A DNA stretch of 64,000 nt from the NCBI RefSeq assembly GCF_001567565.1, contig NZ_LSSW01000022.1:248001-312000 (forward strand), in the 5' to 3' direction. A program made the translations under genes and the position numbers. The DNA is from Ectopseudomonas composti (GTDB lineage: Bacteria > Pseudomonadota > Gammaproteobacteria > Pseudomonadales > Pseudomonadaceae). Each line of letters begins with the position of its first letter. Positions within the stretch are counted from its first letter, which is position 1. Under the pieces are notes generated by a model that worked only from the letters and a program-made list of their open reading frames with translations, did not search any database and was not told the DNA's origin. Shown piece after piece: positions 8,522-16,799 of this stretch.

Positions 8522-9194
8522 CGGTGCTCTCCGCCAGGCGATAACCGACGCCATGGATGGTGTGCAGCAGCGGTGTGGGGAAGGGTTTGTCGAGCACCTG
8601 GCGCAGCTGATGGATGTGGCTGCGCAGGCTGTCGCTGTCCGGGCAATCGTCGCCCCACAGGGCTTCTTCCAGGGCCTCGCGGCGCACCACGGCCGGGCTG
8701 CGCTGCATGAGGATGGCCAGTAGCTTGAGCCCCAGCGGGTTGAGCTTGAGCGGCTGACCGGCGCGGCTGACGTGCAGGGTGTCGAGGTCATAGTTGAGGT
8801 CGGCGACCTGCAGCTGGCGTTTGCGGCTGCCGCGGCTGCGGCGCAGGATCGCCTCGATACGTGCCACCAGCTCGGACAGGGCAAAGGGCTTGATCAGGTA
8901 ATCGTCGGCGCCGGCGTTGAGCCCCTGCAGGCGGTCATCCAGCGCATCGCGAGCGGTGAGCATGAGAATCGGCACCTCGCTGCGACCGTCTTCGCGCAGG
9001 CGCTTGCACACCTGATAGCCGTCGATGCCGGGCAACATGATGTCCAGCACGATCAAGTCGTAATGGCCGCTGCTGGCCAGGTGCAAGCCACTCAGGCCGT
9101 CCTGGGCACAGTCCACGGTAAAGCCCTTGAGCTGCAGGTAGTCGAGCACGTTGGCGAGGATGTCTCGATTGTCTTCGATGACCAGAATACGCAT
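8511..9194 (-). CDS. colR: Response regulator ColR
   Basis: A 227-residue OmpR/PhoB-type regulator: receiver domain 1-115 with phosphoacceptor Asp51 (V-L-D-I-M-L-P-G) and Lys near 101 (L-I-K-P-F-A), and a winged-helix DNA-binding domain 125-220 ending H-T-I-H-G-V-G-Y-R-L. The sequence matches pseudomonad ColR as I know it, including L-W-G-D-D-C-P-D-S-D-S-L-R-S-H. It overlaps colS by 11 bases and is transcribed away from the LTA-synthase-like gene. Candidate targets in the window are the two flanking units bearing ColR-type boxes. Confidence 0.95.
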   Translation of the reverse strand: MRILVIEDNRDILANVLDYLQLKGFTVDCAQDGLSGLHLASSGHYDLIVLDIMLPGIDGYQVCKRLREDGRSEVPILMLTARDALDDRLQGLNAGADDYLIKPFALSELVARIEAILRRSRGSRKRQLQVADLNYDLDTLHVSRAGQPLKLNPLGLKLLAILMQRSPAVVRREALEEALWGDDCPDSDSLRSHIHQLRQVLDKPFPTPLLHTIHGVGYRLAESTDAV

Positions 9195-9212
9195 CGGCGG
9201 TTAGTCCCGGGT

Positions 9213-9250
9213 TTGACGATTTTTTCACACGGCTTTGACGAAGGGCTCAC
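9213..9250 (+). promoter_or_regulatory. Candidate ColR box, tandem, upstream of LTA-synthase-like operon
   Basis: TTGACGATTTTTTCAC (9213-9228) fits the recalled ColR consensus at every position. TTGACGAAGGGCTCAC (9235-9250) repeats the TTGACGA and TCAC parts exactly 22 bp further on, about two helical turns. Both lie between colR and the divergent operon, 48-70 bases before its ATG, so ColR could activate that operon and feed back on itself. Confidence 0.75.
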
Positions 9251-9297
9251 GACGCGGGGAGCAGACTTCGGCTCGTTCATCCAACAAGGATCATACG

Positions 9298-11256
9298 ATG
9301 CCACGGCTTCAATACGCGCAACTTCGTTATCTGTCGATCATTCTGTTGGTCTGGCTGGCAGTTTTCTTCCTTACCCGCAGCGTGCTGCTGATCAGCCATC
9401 TGGGCGATGCCGGCATCACGCCGGTCAACCTGCTCGGCCTGTATGCAGTCGGCTTGGTCTATGACCTGAGCTTTCTGCTTTACGCCGCTGCGCCGATGGC
9501 GCTGTACCTGCTGCTGTGTCCGGCCTGGCTGTGGCAGCGGCGCTGGCACCAGCGGCTGTTGATCGGCGTGCTTGCCGTCAGCATCTTCGTGATGCTGTTC
9601 ACCGCCGTGGCGGAGTGGCTGTTCTGGGACGAGTTCGGGGTGCGCTTCAACTTCATCGCCGTGGATTATCTGGTGTATTCCAAGGAGGTGGTGGACAACA
9701 TCCTCGAGTCCTACCCGATCTACCCGTTGCTGGCGCTACTGGCTGCCCTGGCGATCGGCCTCACCTTCGCTCTGCGGCGTGTCCTGCGCGATGCGCTGCA
9801 GGCACCGCGCCTGCCGTTCAAGCGCGCGGTGCCAGGCGTGATGCTGCTGGCCATGCTGGTCGGGCTGTGCCTGGTCGTGGTCGGCCAGGACGCACCGCGT
9901 GGGCTGGGCGGCAACACCTATCAGCGTGAACTGGCAAGCAACGGGCCTTACCAGTTCTTCGCCGCCTTTCGTAACAACGAGCTGGATTACCAGCAGTTCT
10001 ACGCAACCTTGCCGGATCAGGCCGTGGCCAGCTTGCTGCGTGAGGAAGTGGCTGAGCCCAATGCACGCTTCATTGGCAGCGACCCCGAAGACATTCGCCG
10101 GGTGATCGACAACCCGGGCCAGCCAAAACCGCTCAACGTGGTGCTGGTGACCATCGAAAGCCTCAGTGCCAAGTACCTGGGCAGCTTCGGTGACACCCGC
10201 GGCTTGACCCCGAATCTCGATGAGCTGCGCAAGCACAGCCTGGTGTTCACCAACTTCTATGCCACCGGCACCCGCACCGACCGTGGCCTGGAGGCGATCA
10301 CCCTGTCCATGCCGCCGACGCCGGGACGCTCCATCGTCAAGCGCATCGGCCGAGAGGCCGGTTACGCCAGCCTGGGTCAGCAGTTGGGCGCCAAGGGCTA
10401 TGACAGCGTGTTCATCTACGGCGGGCGCGGTTACTTCGACAACATGAACGCCTTCTTTGGCGGCAACGGCTACCGCATCGTCGACCAGAGCAGCGTCGCC
10501 GACGCCGACATGAGCTTCCAGAATGCCTGGGGCATGGCCGACGAGGATCTCTATCACCAGGCGATGAAGGTGGCCGATGCCGACCACGCCAGTGGCAAGC
10601 GTTTCTTCCTGCAGCTGATGACCACCTCCAACCATCGCCCCTACACCTATCCCGATGGCCGTATCGACATCGAGTCGGGCGACGGGCGCGAGGGCGCGGT
10701 CAAGTACACCGACTATGCCATTGGCCAGTTCCTCGCCGAGGCGCGCAGCAAGCCGTGGTTCGACGACACCCTGTTCGTCTTTGTCGCCGACCACACCGCC
10801 GGCAGCGCCGGACGCGAAGACCTGCCGGTGGCCAACTATCACATCCCGTTGTTCGTCTACTCGCCCAAGCACATCAAACCTGCCGAGTACGCCGACGTGG
10901 CCAGCCAGATCGACGTGGCGCCGACGCTGATGGGGCTGCTGAACCTGGACTACGTGTCGACCTTCTTTGGCCGCAACGTGCTGCGCGAGGATCACGCAGC
11001 AGGCCGCGCCCTGCTGGGTAACTACCAGCACCTGGGGCTGTTCGACGGGCACGATCTGGCGATTCTCAGCCCGCGCCAGGGCATGCGTCGCCACGAAGAT
11101 GCCCTGGGCCGCAGCCGCGAGGCTCAGGTCGGCACTGATGATCCGCTGATGCAGCGTGACATCGCCTACTACCAGGGCGCCAGCCATGCCTTCGGCAAAC
11201 GCCTGATCGCCTGGCACCCAGACGATCAGTCAGATCAACGCATGAGCCAGCGCTAA
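9298..11256 (+). CDS. LTA synthase-like membrane sulfatase/phosphotransferase
   Basis: A 652-residue protein with five N-terminal membrane helices (about 11-31, 42-73, 86-107, 141-158, 178-196) and a periplasmic alkaline-phosphatase-superfamily domain (275-630). LtaS-type active-site elements are present: Glu287 in V-T-I-E-S-L, probable nucleophile Thr327 in T-G-T-R-T-D-R-G, and Asp498-His499 in V-A-D-H-T-A-G. Such enzymes take a phospholipid head group (phosphoglycerol or phosphoethanolamine), transfer it to an envelope acceptor and release diacylglycerol. Acceptor unknown. Start ATG 9298 follows AAGGA. First gene of a four-gene operon with PAP2, phosphatase and lipoprotein; a ColR-type box lies upstream. 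Confidence 0.9.
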   Translation: MPRLQYAQLRYLSIILLVWLAVFFLTRSVLLISHLGDAGITPVNLLGLYAVGLVYDLSFLLYAAAPMALYLLLCPAWLWQRRWHQRLLIGVLAVSIFVMLFTAVAEWLFWDEFGVRFNFIAVDYLVYSKEVVDNILESYPIYPLLALLAALAIGLTFALRRVLRDALQAPRLPFKRAVPGVMLLAMLVGLCLVVVGQDAPRGLGGNTYQRELASNGPYQFFAAFRNNELDYQQFYATLPDQAVASLLREEVAEPNARFIGSDPEDIRRVIDNPGQPKPLNVVLVTIESLSAKYLGSFGDTRGLTPNLDELRKHSLVFTNFYATGTRTDRGLEAITLSMPPTPGRSIVKRIGREAGYASLGQQLGAKGYDSVFIYGGRGYFDNMNAFFGGNGYRIVDQSSVADADMSFQNAWGMADEDLYHQAMKVADADHASGKRFFLQLMTTSNHRPYTYPDGRIDIESGDGREGAVKYTDYAIGQFLAEARSKPWFDDTLFVFVADHTAGSAGREDLPVANYHIPLFVYSPKHIKPAEYADVASQIDVAPTLMGLLNLDYVSTFFGRNVLREDHAAGRALLGNYQHLGLFDGHDLAILSPRQGMRRHEDALGRSREAQVGTDDPLMQRDIAYYQGASHAFGKRLIAWHPDDQSDQRMSQR

Positions 11257-11265
11257 GGAGCGACC

Positions 11266-11991
11266 ATGCCGTCTCGTTATTTCAATTTTCGCCTGGCGCT
11301 GGGCATTCCGCTGTTGTTGATGGCGCTGATGCTGGTGATCGATCCCAGTCCGGTGGATTTCGCCCTGGCTAATCTGTTCTACCAGCCTGGCGAAGGCTTC
11401 ATCGGCCGCCACAGCTTCTGGCTGGAAGACATTCTGCATGACCGCGCCAAGCAGGCGGTGATCGTGCTGGGTGTGCTGGCCATCGCCGGCTTCGTGCTCA
11501 GTCTGCTGCCGACGCGCTTGCGCGTCTGGCGCCGTCAGCTGGGTTACCTGGTGCTGGCGCTGGGCCTGTCGACTTCGGTGGTCACTCCGCTGAAGACGCT
11601 GACCGGCATGCACTGCCCCTGGAGCCTGAGCGAGTTCGGTGGCCAGGAGCAGTTCACGCCGCTGCTCAGCGAACGCGCGCCTACTGCCAACCCTGGCCGT
11701 TGCTGGCCCGGCGGCCATGCCACGGCCGGCTTCTCGCTGCTGGCGCTGTTCTTCGTGCTGCGCGACCGCCGACCACGGCTCGCGCGCGTGGCGCTGGCAT
11801 GCGCTTTGGGGCTCGGTTCGCTGTTTTCCCTGGGGCGCATGCTGCAGGGCGCACATTTCCTTTCACACAACCTGTGGACGCTGCTGATCGACTGGGTGAT
11901 CTGCGTGCTGACCTATCGCTGGCTGCTTTACCGCGTCCCTGTGGCGCGTAGTTCCTATCAAGAGACCGTCCTGGGAGAAACCTGCCGATGA
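11266..11991 (+). CDS. PAP2 family membrane phosphatase
   Basis: A 241-residue membrane protein with about six helices and the three PAP2 motifs: K-T-L-T-G-M-H-C-P-W (K-x6-RP-like; the Arg is replaced by Cys), P-G-G-H-A (PSGH-like, with Gly for Ser) and G-R-M-L-Q-G-A-H-F-L-S-H-N (SR-x5-H). It should remove or move phosphate on lipids such as phosphatidic acid, undecaprenyl pyrophosphate or lipid A at the periplasmic face. AAGGAG lies 5 bases before the ATG, 9 bases after the transferase stop, and its stop overlaps the next gene (ATGA). Substrate not determinable from sequence. Confidence 0.88.
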   Translation: MPSRYFNFRLALGIPLLLMALMLVIDPSPVDFALANLFYQPGEGFIGRHSFWLEDILHDRAKQAVIVLGVLAIAGFVLSLLPTRLRVWRRQLGYLVLALGLSTSVVTPLKTLTGMHCPWSLSEFGGQEQFTPLLSERAPTANPGRCWPGGHATAGFSLLALFFVLRDRRPRLARVALACALGLGSLFSLGRMLQGAHFLSHNLWTLLIDWVICVLTYRWLLYRVPVARSSYQETVLGETCR

Positions 11992-12671
11992 ACCGAATCG
12001 TACAGAGCCTGTGCCTGGTGCTGGCAGCCCTGGTGTTCTTCAGTGCATTGCTGGCACTGCCCTTGAGCATGGCCTGGGGGGCGACGAGCTCGCCGGCAGC
12101 GCCCCTGCAGGGCGTGCGTCCAGGCAACTGGGCGCAGCCGTTGGACTCGCGCATCAACCTGTATCGCATGACGCCCGATCTCTATCGCAGCGCGCTGCCA
12201 GCGGCGAAGGACTGGCCGCAGCTGCAGGCGCTCGGCGTTGCCACGGTGATCAACTTCTATCAGAAGAGTGACGAGCAGTGGCTGCGTGATCCGCGTGTAC
12301 GCCAGATCCAGTTGCCGCTGCATACCGACCGCATCGACGACACCGATGTGATCGAGGTGATGCGCAGCATTCGCCAAGCGCAGGCCCAGGGCCCGGTGTT
12401 GATTCATTGCAAGCATGGGCAGAACCGTACCGGCTTGATCGCGGCGATGTATCGCATCATCTATCAGGACTGGAGCAAGGAGCAGGCGCTGGCAGAGATG
12501 GCCGGTGCTGGCTTCGGCGGTGAAGACCGCATGGGCGATGCCGAACGCTACATTCGTGGTGCCGATGTCGGCGCCTTGCGCACGGCGCTGGAAAGCGGCG
12601 CCTGCAGCACCAGCCCCTGGGCGCTGTGCCAACTCAAGACCGCGCTTTCCGACTGGATTGGGGGCGCCTGA
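11988..12671 (+). CDS. Tyrosine/dual-specificity phosphatase-like protein, exported
   Basis: A 227-residue protein with a hydrophobic N-terminal segment (8-29, signal peptide or anchor ending near Met-Ala-Trp-Gly-Ala) and a cysteine-phosphatase domain: the P-loop H-C-K-H-G-Q-N-R-T-G places nucleophile Cys141 and Arg147. A possible general acid is Asp114 in L-H-T-D-R-I-D-D. Export of a Cys-based phosphatase is uncommon and suggests an envelope phospholipid or phospho-sugar substrate rather than phosphotyrosine (inference). Its ATG overlaps the PAP2 stop by 4 bases, and one base separates its stop from the following lipoprotein gene. Confidence 0.87.
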   Translation: MNRIVQSLCLVLAALVFFSALLALPLSMAWGATSSPAAPLQGVRPGNWAQPLDSRINLYRMTPDLYRSALPAAKDWPQLQALGVATVINFYQKSDEQWLRDPRVRQIQLPLHTDRIDDTDVIEVMRSIRQAQAQGPVLIHCKHGQNRTGLIAAMYRIIYQDWSKEQALAEMAGAGFGGEDRMGDAERYIRGADVGALRTALESGACSTSPWALCQLKTALSDWIGGA

Positions 12672-12672
12672 G

Positions 12673-13023
12673 ATGACGGCATGCCAGCGGATGCTGCTCG
12701 GCGGATTGCTGGTCATGCTCACCGCCTGCCAGAGCCTGCGCGAAAGCATGCTGGCTGCCGACTATCCGCCAGCCTTCGTCGATGGTTTCGAGGCGGGCTG
12801 CCAGAGTGGACGGGCAGCCGCCGGCCCGTTGGGCGGTTACACCAAAGCGCTCAGCCGCTATCAGTCCGAGCCTCTGTACACGCAGGGGTGGGACGATGGC
12901 TTTCGGCAGTGCGAGCAGAGCCAGCAACGTGATGACTGGCATGTCAGCAGGGAGCAGGACTGGCGTGATGCCGAATGGCGCCACCATGTTGACCAGGCGA
13001 TGGCCGGGGCGCTGCGTCGTTAA
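12673..13023 (+). CDS. Small lipoprotein of the LTA-synthase-like operon
   Basis: A 116-residue predicted lipoprotein: signal 1-18 and lipobox L-T-A-C with lipidated Cys19 followed by Gln, so outer-membrane sorting is expected. The mature part has conserved-looking Y-P-P-A-F-V-D-G-F-E-A-G-C-Q-S-G-R and W-D-D-G-F-R-Q-C repeats of the Gly-aromatic type and two further cysteines that could form a disulphide. No known enzymatic motif. Start ATG 12673 is one base past the preceding stop; upstream in-frame starts would read the phosphatase gene. It is the last gene of the operon and presumably supports the same envelope process. Confidence 0.8.
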   Translation: MTACQRMLLGGLLVMLTACQSLRESMLAADYPPAFVDGFEAGCQSGRAAAGPLGGYTKALSRYQSEPLYTQGWDDGFRQCEQSQQRDDWHVSREQDWRDAEWRHHVDQAMAGALRR

Positions 13024-13157
13024 GATTTTCTTTTTTCTGATCAAGAGTGCGTGGATGGCGTCGATAAGAGATTAGGGATTAGCGCAATCTCCAAGGTCCT
13101 ATGCCAGGCAAGGCTATGGATGTCTCGATTTGTGCGCGCAAAAGGGAGTTTCACGAA

Positions 13158-14783
13158 ATGTCACTGCGTAATGTCTCTATCGCCCCACGGGCGGCTATTG
13201 GATTCGGGCTGGTTGCTCTGCTTGTTGTACTGCTCGGGATTTTTTCACTGACGCAGATGGGGGCAATGCGTGAAAAGTCCGATGAGATCAACGAGAACTG
13301 GCTGCCAAGCGTCCTGGCCATTGGTGACGTCAACGTCAACGTCTTGCGTTTGCGCGCCATTACCCTGCGCTTGATCCTCAATCGTGATTCAGCCCAGGTG
13401 CAGAACAATCTTCGCCTGGCTGAGGAGTTGCGCTCATCCCTTGGCAAGAGTCTGGGGAGTTATGAACAACTGATTTCCAGCGCCGAAGAACAGGGTATCT
13501 ATGACGAGTTCAAACGTGCCGAAGCAGCTTACCTGCAGGAGCAAGGCCGTATAACGGAGGCCGTTCGTCAAGGTGATTTCGAGGCGGCTGCCGAGGTCGT
13601 TGGCGGTTCGATCAACCAGCATGCCGATGCCATGCTGAAGAACCTCATCAAGCTGACTGAGATCAACAGGCTAGGTGCTCTGGGCGCCGGGGAAATGGTT
13701 GACGAGGTAACCGTGTCTGCGCGGATCTGGGTAATCGCCATGATGATCCTGGCGACCCTGATCACTGTCGCGCTGGCGCTGCTGCTGACGCGCAGTATCG
13801 TCGCGCCGTTGAGTGAGGCGGTGCGGGTGGCGGAGCAAGTCGCCTCCGGCGACTTGACGCAGAGTATTCACACGGAAGGGAAAGACGAGCCTGCGCGCTT
13901 GCTCGGCGCCCTGAAAGACATGCAGCAGAGCCTGCGTACCACCATCCAGGGCATTTCCGATTCCTCCAACCAGCTAGCGTCGGCATCGGAACAACTGCAT
14001 GCGGTGACCGAGGATTCGACTCGCGGTCTGCATCAGCAGAACACCGAGATCGAGCAGGCCGCCACTGCGGTTAACGAGATGACGGCGGCGGTCGAGGAGG
14101 TGGCGCGTAACGCCGTGAGCACCTCCGAAGCCTCGCGCGAGTCGACCGTCACGGCCCAGCGTGGGCGTGAGCAGGTGCACCAGACCGTCGACTCCATCGG
14201 CCAACTGGCTAGCGATGTCACCACCACTTCAGCGGAGATCGAGCAGTTGGCTGAGCGTGTGCACGAGATCAGCAAGGTGCTTGACGTGATTCGCTCCATC
14301 GCCGAGCAGACCAACCTGCTGGCACTCAATGCCGCCATCGAGGCTGCTCGGGCTGGTGATGCAGGTCGCGGCTTCGCTGTAGTAGCCGACGAGGTGAGGG
14401 CGCTGGCCCATCGCACCCAGCAGTCGACCCAGGAAATCGAGCAGATGATCGGCGGTATCCAGGGCGGAACGGATCGCGCCGTCAGCGCCATGCAGAGCAG
14501 TACCGGGCGTGCCCGCTCCACGCTTGAGGTGGCCCAGGCTGCCGGCGTGGCGCTGGAGCAGATCACCCAGGCGATCTCCTCGATCAACGAGCGCAACCTG
14601 GTGATCGCCAGCGCTTCCGAGGAGCAGGCGCAGGTCGCGCGTGAGGTGGACCGCAACCTGGTCAACATCCGCGATCTGTCGATGCAGACGTCAGCCGGGG
14701 CCAATCAGACCAGTGCATCGAGCCAGGAGTTGTCGCGCCTGGCCGTCGACCTGAACAACCTGGTGACGCGCTTCAAGGTCTGA
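13158..14783 (+). CDS. Chemoreceptor, four-helix-bundle type
   Basis: A 541-residue transmembrane methyl-accepting protein. TM1 12-33, periplasmic helical 4HB_MCP-type ligand domain about 34-190, TM2 192-212, HAMP 213-265, and a long cytoplasmic coiled coil with tip [16 protein letters not shown] near 384-400. Start ATG 13158 has GGGAG 8 bases upstream; a longer in-frame reading lacks a better site. It occupies the place of PA1608 relative to fabB. No C-terminal CheR-tethering pentapeptide is seen (ends T-R-F-K-V). Ligand unknown. Confidence 0.92.
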   Translation: MSLRNVSIAPRAAIGFGLVALLVVLLGIFSLTQMGAMREKSDEINENWLPSVLAIGDVNVNVLRLRAITLRLILNRDSAQVQNNLRLAEELRSSLGKSLGSYEQLISSAEEQGIYDEFKRAEAAYLQEQGRITEAVRQGDFEAAAEVVGGSINQHADAMLKNLIKLTEINRLGALGAGEMVDEVTVSARIWVIAMMILATLITVALALLLTRSIVAPLSEAVRVAEQVASGDLTQSIHTEGKDEPARLLGALKDMQQSLRTTIQGISDSSNQLASASEQLHAVTEDSTRGLHQQNTEIEQAATAVNEMTAAVEEVARNAVSTSEASRESTVTAQRGREQVHQTVDSIGQLASDVTTTSAEIEQLAERVHEISKVLDVIRSIAEQTNLLALNAAIEAARAGDAGRGFAVVADEVRALAHRTQQSTQEIEQMIGGIQGGTDRAVSAMQSSTGRARSTLEVAQAAGVALEQITQAISSINERNLVIASASEEQAQVAREVDRNLVNIRDLSMQTSAGANQTSASSQELSRLAVDLNNLVTRFKV

Positions 14784-14799
14784 GGCAGGGCCACAAACG

Positions 14800-14825
14800 A
14801 AAACGGCGCCCGAAGGCGCCGTTTT
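14800..14825. terminator. Bidirectional terminator between chemoreceptor and fabB
   Basis: AAAACGGCGCC (14800-14810), loop CGAA, GGCGCCGTTTT (14815-14825): an 11-bp GC-rich stem with A/T flanks on both sides, placed between two convergent genes, so it works on both strands. Confidence 0.92.
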
Positions 14826-14839
14826 CATTACCGCAGCAG

Positions 14840-16060
14840 TTACTTGCCTGCCCAGCGCTTGAGCACCAGCGTGGCGTTGGTGCCGCCGAAGCCGAAGCTG
14901 TTGCTCATCACGGTGTCGAGCTTGGCGTTTTCGGCGGTCTTGAGCTGGATTGGCAGGTCGGCCACTTCCGGGTCGAGCTCGTCGATGTTGGCCGATGCGG
15001 CGATGAAGTTGCCTTCCATCATCAGCATGCAGTAGATCGCTTCCTGCACGCCGGCAGCGCCGAGGCTGTGACCGGACAGGCTCTTGGTCGAGCTGATGGC
15101 CGGAGCCTTGTCGCCGAATACGGCGCGCACACCTTTGATTTCCGCGACATCACCAACCGGCGTCGAGGTGCCGTGGGTGTTCAGGTAATCGATCGGAGTG
15201 TCGACGGTTGCCAGCGCTTGCTGCATGCAGCGAATCGCACCTTCACCGCTCGGAGCGACCATGTCGTAACCGTCGCTGGTGGCACCGTAACCGACGATTT
15301 CGGCGTAGATCTTGGCGCCGCGGGCCAGAGCGTGTTCCAGCTCCTCGACCACGACCATGCCACCACCACCGGCGATGACGAAACCGTCACGCTTGGCGTC
15401 ATAGGCGCGGGAGGCTTTCTCCGGCGTCTCGTTGTACTGGGTGGAGAGGGCGCCCATGGCGTCGAACAGGCAGCTCTGGCTCCAGTGCTCTTCTTCACCG
15501 CCGCCGGCGAAGACCACGTCCTGTTTACCCAGCTGGATCTGCTCCATGGCCTGGCCGATGCAATGCGCACTGGTGGCGCAGGCCGAGGAGATGGAAAAGT
15601 TCACGCCCTTGATCTTGAACGGCGTGGCCAGGCAAGCCGATACGGTGCTGCCCATGGTGCGGGTCACGCGGTATGGGCCGATGCGCTTGACGCCTTTTTC
15701 GCGCAGGGTGTCGATGGCTTCCATCTGGTTGACGGTGGAGGCACCGCCGGAGCCGGCAATCAGCCCGGTACGCGGGTTGGAAATCTGCTCTTCGCTGAGG
15801 CCGGAGTCCTTGATCGCCTGTTCCATCGACAGGTAGGCGAAGGCCGCCGCATCGCCCATGAAGCGATACAGCTTACGGTCGATCAGCTCTTCCAGGTTCA
15901 GGTTGACCGAGCCGGACACCTGGCTGCGCAGGCCCATCTCGGCGTAGGAGGGATTGAAGCGGATGCCGGACTTGCCTGCGCGCAGGCTGGCAGCTACGGC
16001 TTCTTTATCAGTACCCAGGCAGGAAACGATGCCCAGACCGGTGATCACTACACGACGCAT
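14840..16060 (-). CDS. fabB: 3-oxoacyl-ACP synthase I
   Basis: A 406-residue condensing enzyme of type II fatty acid synthesis that elongates unsaturated acyl-ACPs. The Cys-His-His triad is visible: Cys161 in S-S-A-C-A-T-S, His in [12 protein letters not shown] (about 295) and His in [11 protein letters not shown] (about 331). Start is ATG 16060, preceded by AAGGAC with 6 bases spacing; a TTG two codons upstream is possible. It follows fabA by 11 bases and belongs to the same operon; transcription ends at the bidirectional terminator. Confidence 0.98.
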   Translation of the reverse strand: MRRVVITGLGIVSCLGTDKEAVAASLRAGKSGIRFNPSYAEMGLRSQVSGSVNLNLEELIDRKLYRFMGDAAAFAYLSMEQAIKDSGLSEEQISNPRTGLIAGSGGASTVNQMEAIDTLREKGVKRIGPYRVTRTMGSTVSACLATPFKIKGVNFSISSACATSAHCIGQAMEQIQLGKQDVVFAGGGEEEHWSQSCLFDAMGALSTQYNETPEKASRAYDAKRDGFVIAGGGGMVVVEELEHALARGAKIYAEIVGYGATSDGYDMVAPSGEGAIRCMQQALATVDTPIDYLNTHGTSTPVGDVAEIKGVRAVFGDKAPAISSTKSLSGHSLGAAGVQEAIYCMLMMEGNFIAASANIDELDPEVADLPIQLKTAENAKLDTVMSNSFGFGGTNATLVLKRWAGK

Positions 16061-16071
16061 GTGCAAGTCCT

Positions 16072-16587
16072 TCAGAAACTGTCGGTGGAGGTGAACAGGC
16101 CGACGCGCAGGCCTTCGGCGCTGTAGATCTCGCGACCGTCGACGGCCACGGTGCCATCGGCGATGCCGAGGATCAGTGAGCGGCTGATGGTGCGCTTGAT
16201 GTGAATGTTGTAGGTGACCTTCTTGGCGGTCGGCAGAACCTGACCGAAGAATTTCACTTCGCCACTACCCAGGGCACGACCACGGCCCGGGTTGCCTTGC
16301 CAGCCGAGGTAGAAGCCGACCAACTGCCACATGGCGTCGAGACCGAGGCAGCCCGGCATCACCGGGTCACCCTCGAAGTGGCAACCGAAGAACCAAAGGT
16401 CCGGATTGATATCGAGCTCAGCGACGATTTCGCCCTTGCCGTACTTGCCGCCGGTTTCACTGATGTGAGCGATGCGATCGATCATCAGCATATTTGGGGC
16501 GGGCAGTTGCGCGTTCCCCGGGCCGAACAGTTCGCCGCGGCTGCAGGCGAGCAGGTCTTCCCGAGTGTAGGCGTTTTGTCTTGTCAT
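16072..16587 (-). CDS. fabA: 3-hydroxydecanoyl-ACP dehydratase/isomerase
   Basis: A 171-residue hotdog enzyme that dehydrates 3-hydroxydecanoyl-ACP and isomerises the trans-2 to the cis-3 product, the branch point to unsaturated fatty acids. Catalytic His70 and Asp84 lie in [19 protein letters not shown], the same numbering as the E. coli enzyme. GAGGAG is 5 bases before the ATG. First gene of fabAB; a promoter with a palindromic operator over the -10 lies about 130-160 bases upstream. Confidence 0.98.
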   Translation of the reverse strand: MTRQNAYTREDLLACSRGELFGPGNAQLPAPNMLMIDRIAHISETGGKYGKGEIVAELDINPDLWFFGCHFEGDPVMPGCLGLDAMWQLVGFYLGWQGNPGRGRALGSGEVKFFGQVLPTAKKVTYNIHIKRTISRSLILGIADGTVAVDGREIYSAEGLRVGLFTSTDSF

Positions 16588-16713
16588 GCGAGCTCCTCAA
16601 TTGTCCCCACGCTTCTAAGGCTGGGCGAATCGTCCTGGCCGGCTACGCCCGGTAGGGGTATGCCGGCAGCCTAGTCATAGACTGTTGCGTTGTGGTGAAA
16701 GTCACAGCGCAGT

Positions 16714-16749
16714 GAGTACAGTTGTACTCTGCTAGTTCCGTATTGTCAC
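16714..16749 (-). promoter_or_regulatory. fabA promoter with palindromic operator (DesT/FabR-like)
   Basis: On the minus strand GTGACA (16749-16744) and TACAAC (16726-16721) are 17 bases apart, a plausible -35/-10 pair. The palindrome GAGTACAGTTGTACTC (16714-16729; 7-bp arms, 2-base centre) covers the -10. The arrangement resembles the TetR-family DesT and FabR operators that control fabA/fabB by acyl-CoA saturation. Regulator identity is inferred. Confidence 0.65.
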
Positions 16750-16799
16750 AGGACAGCAGTTTCCCCTTGTAACTCGGGCTTGTCACGGGCGCCAGTCAC

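Noticed and set aside
13233..13248. CTCGGGATTTTTTCAC, close to a ColR box
   Set aside because: It lies inside the first codons of the chemoreceptor membrane helix and misses the required A at position 4 and the TTGACG half-site partner.
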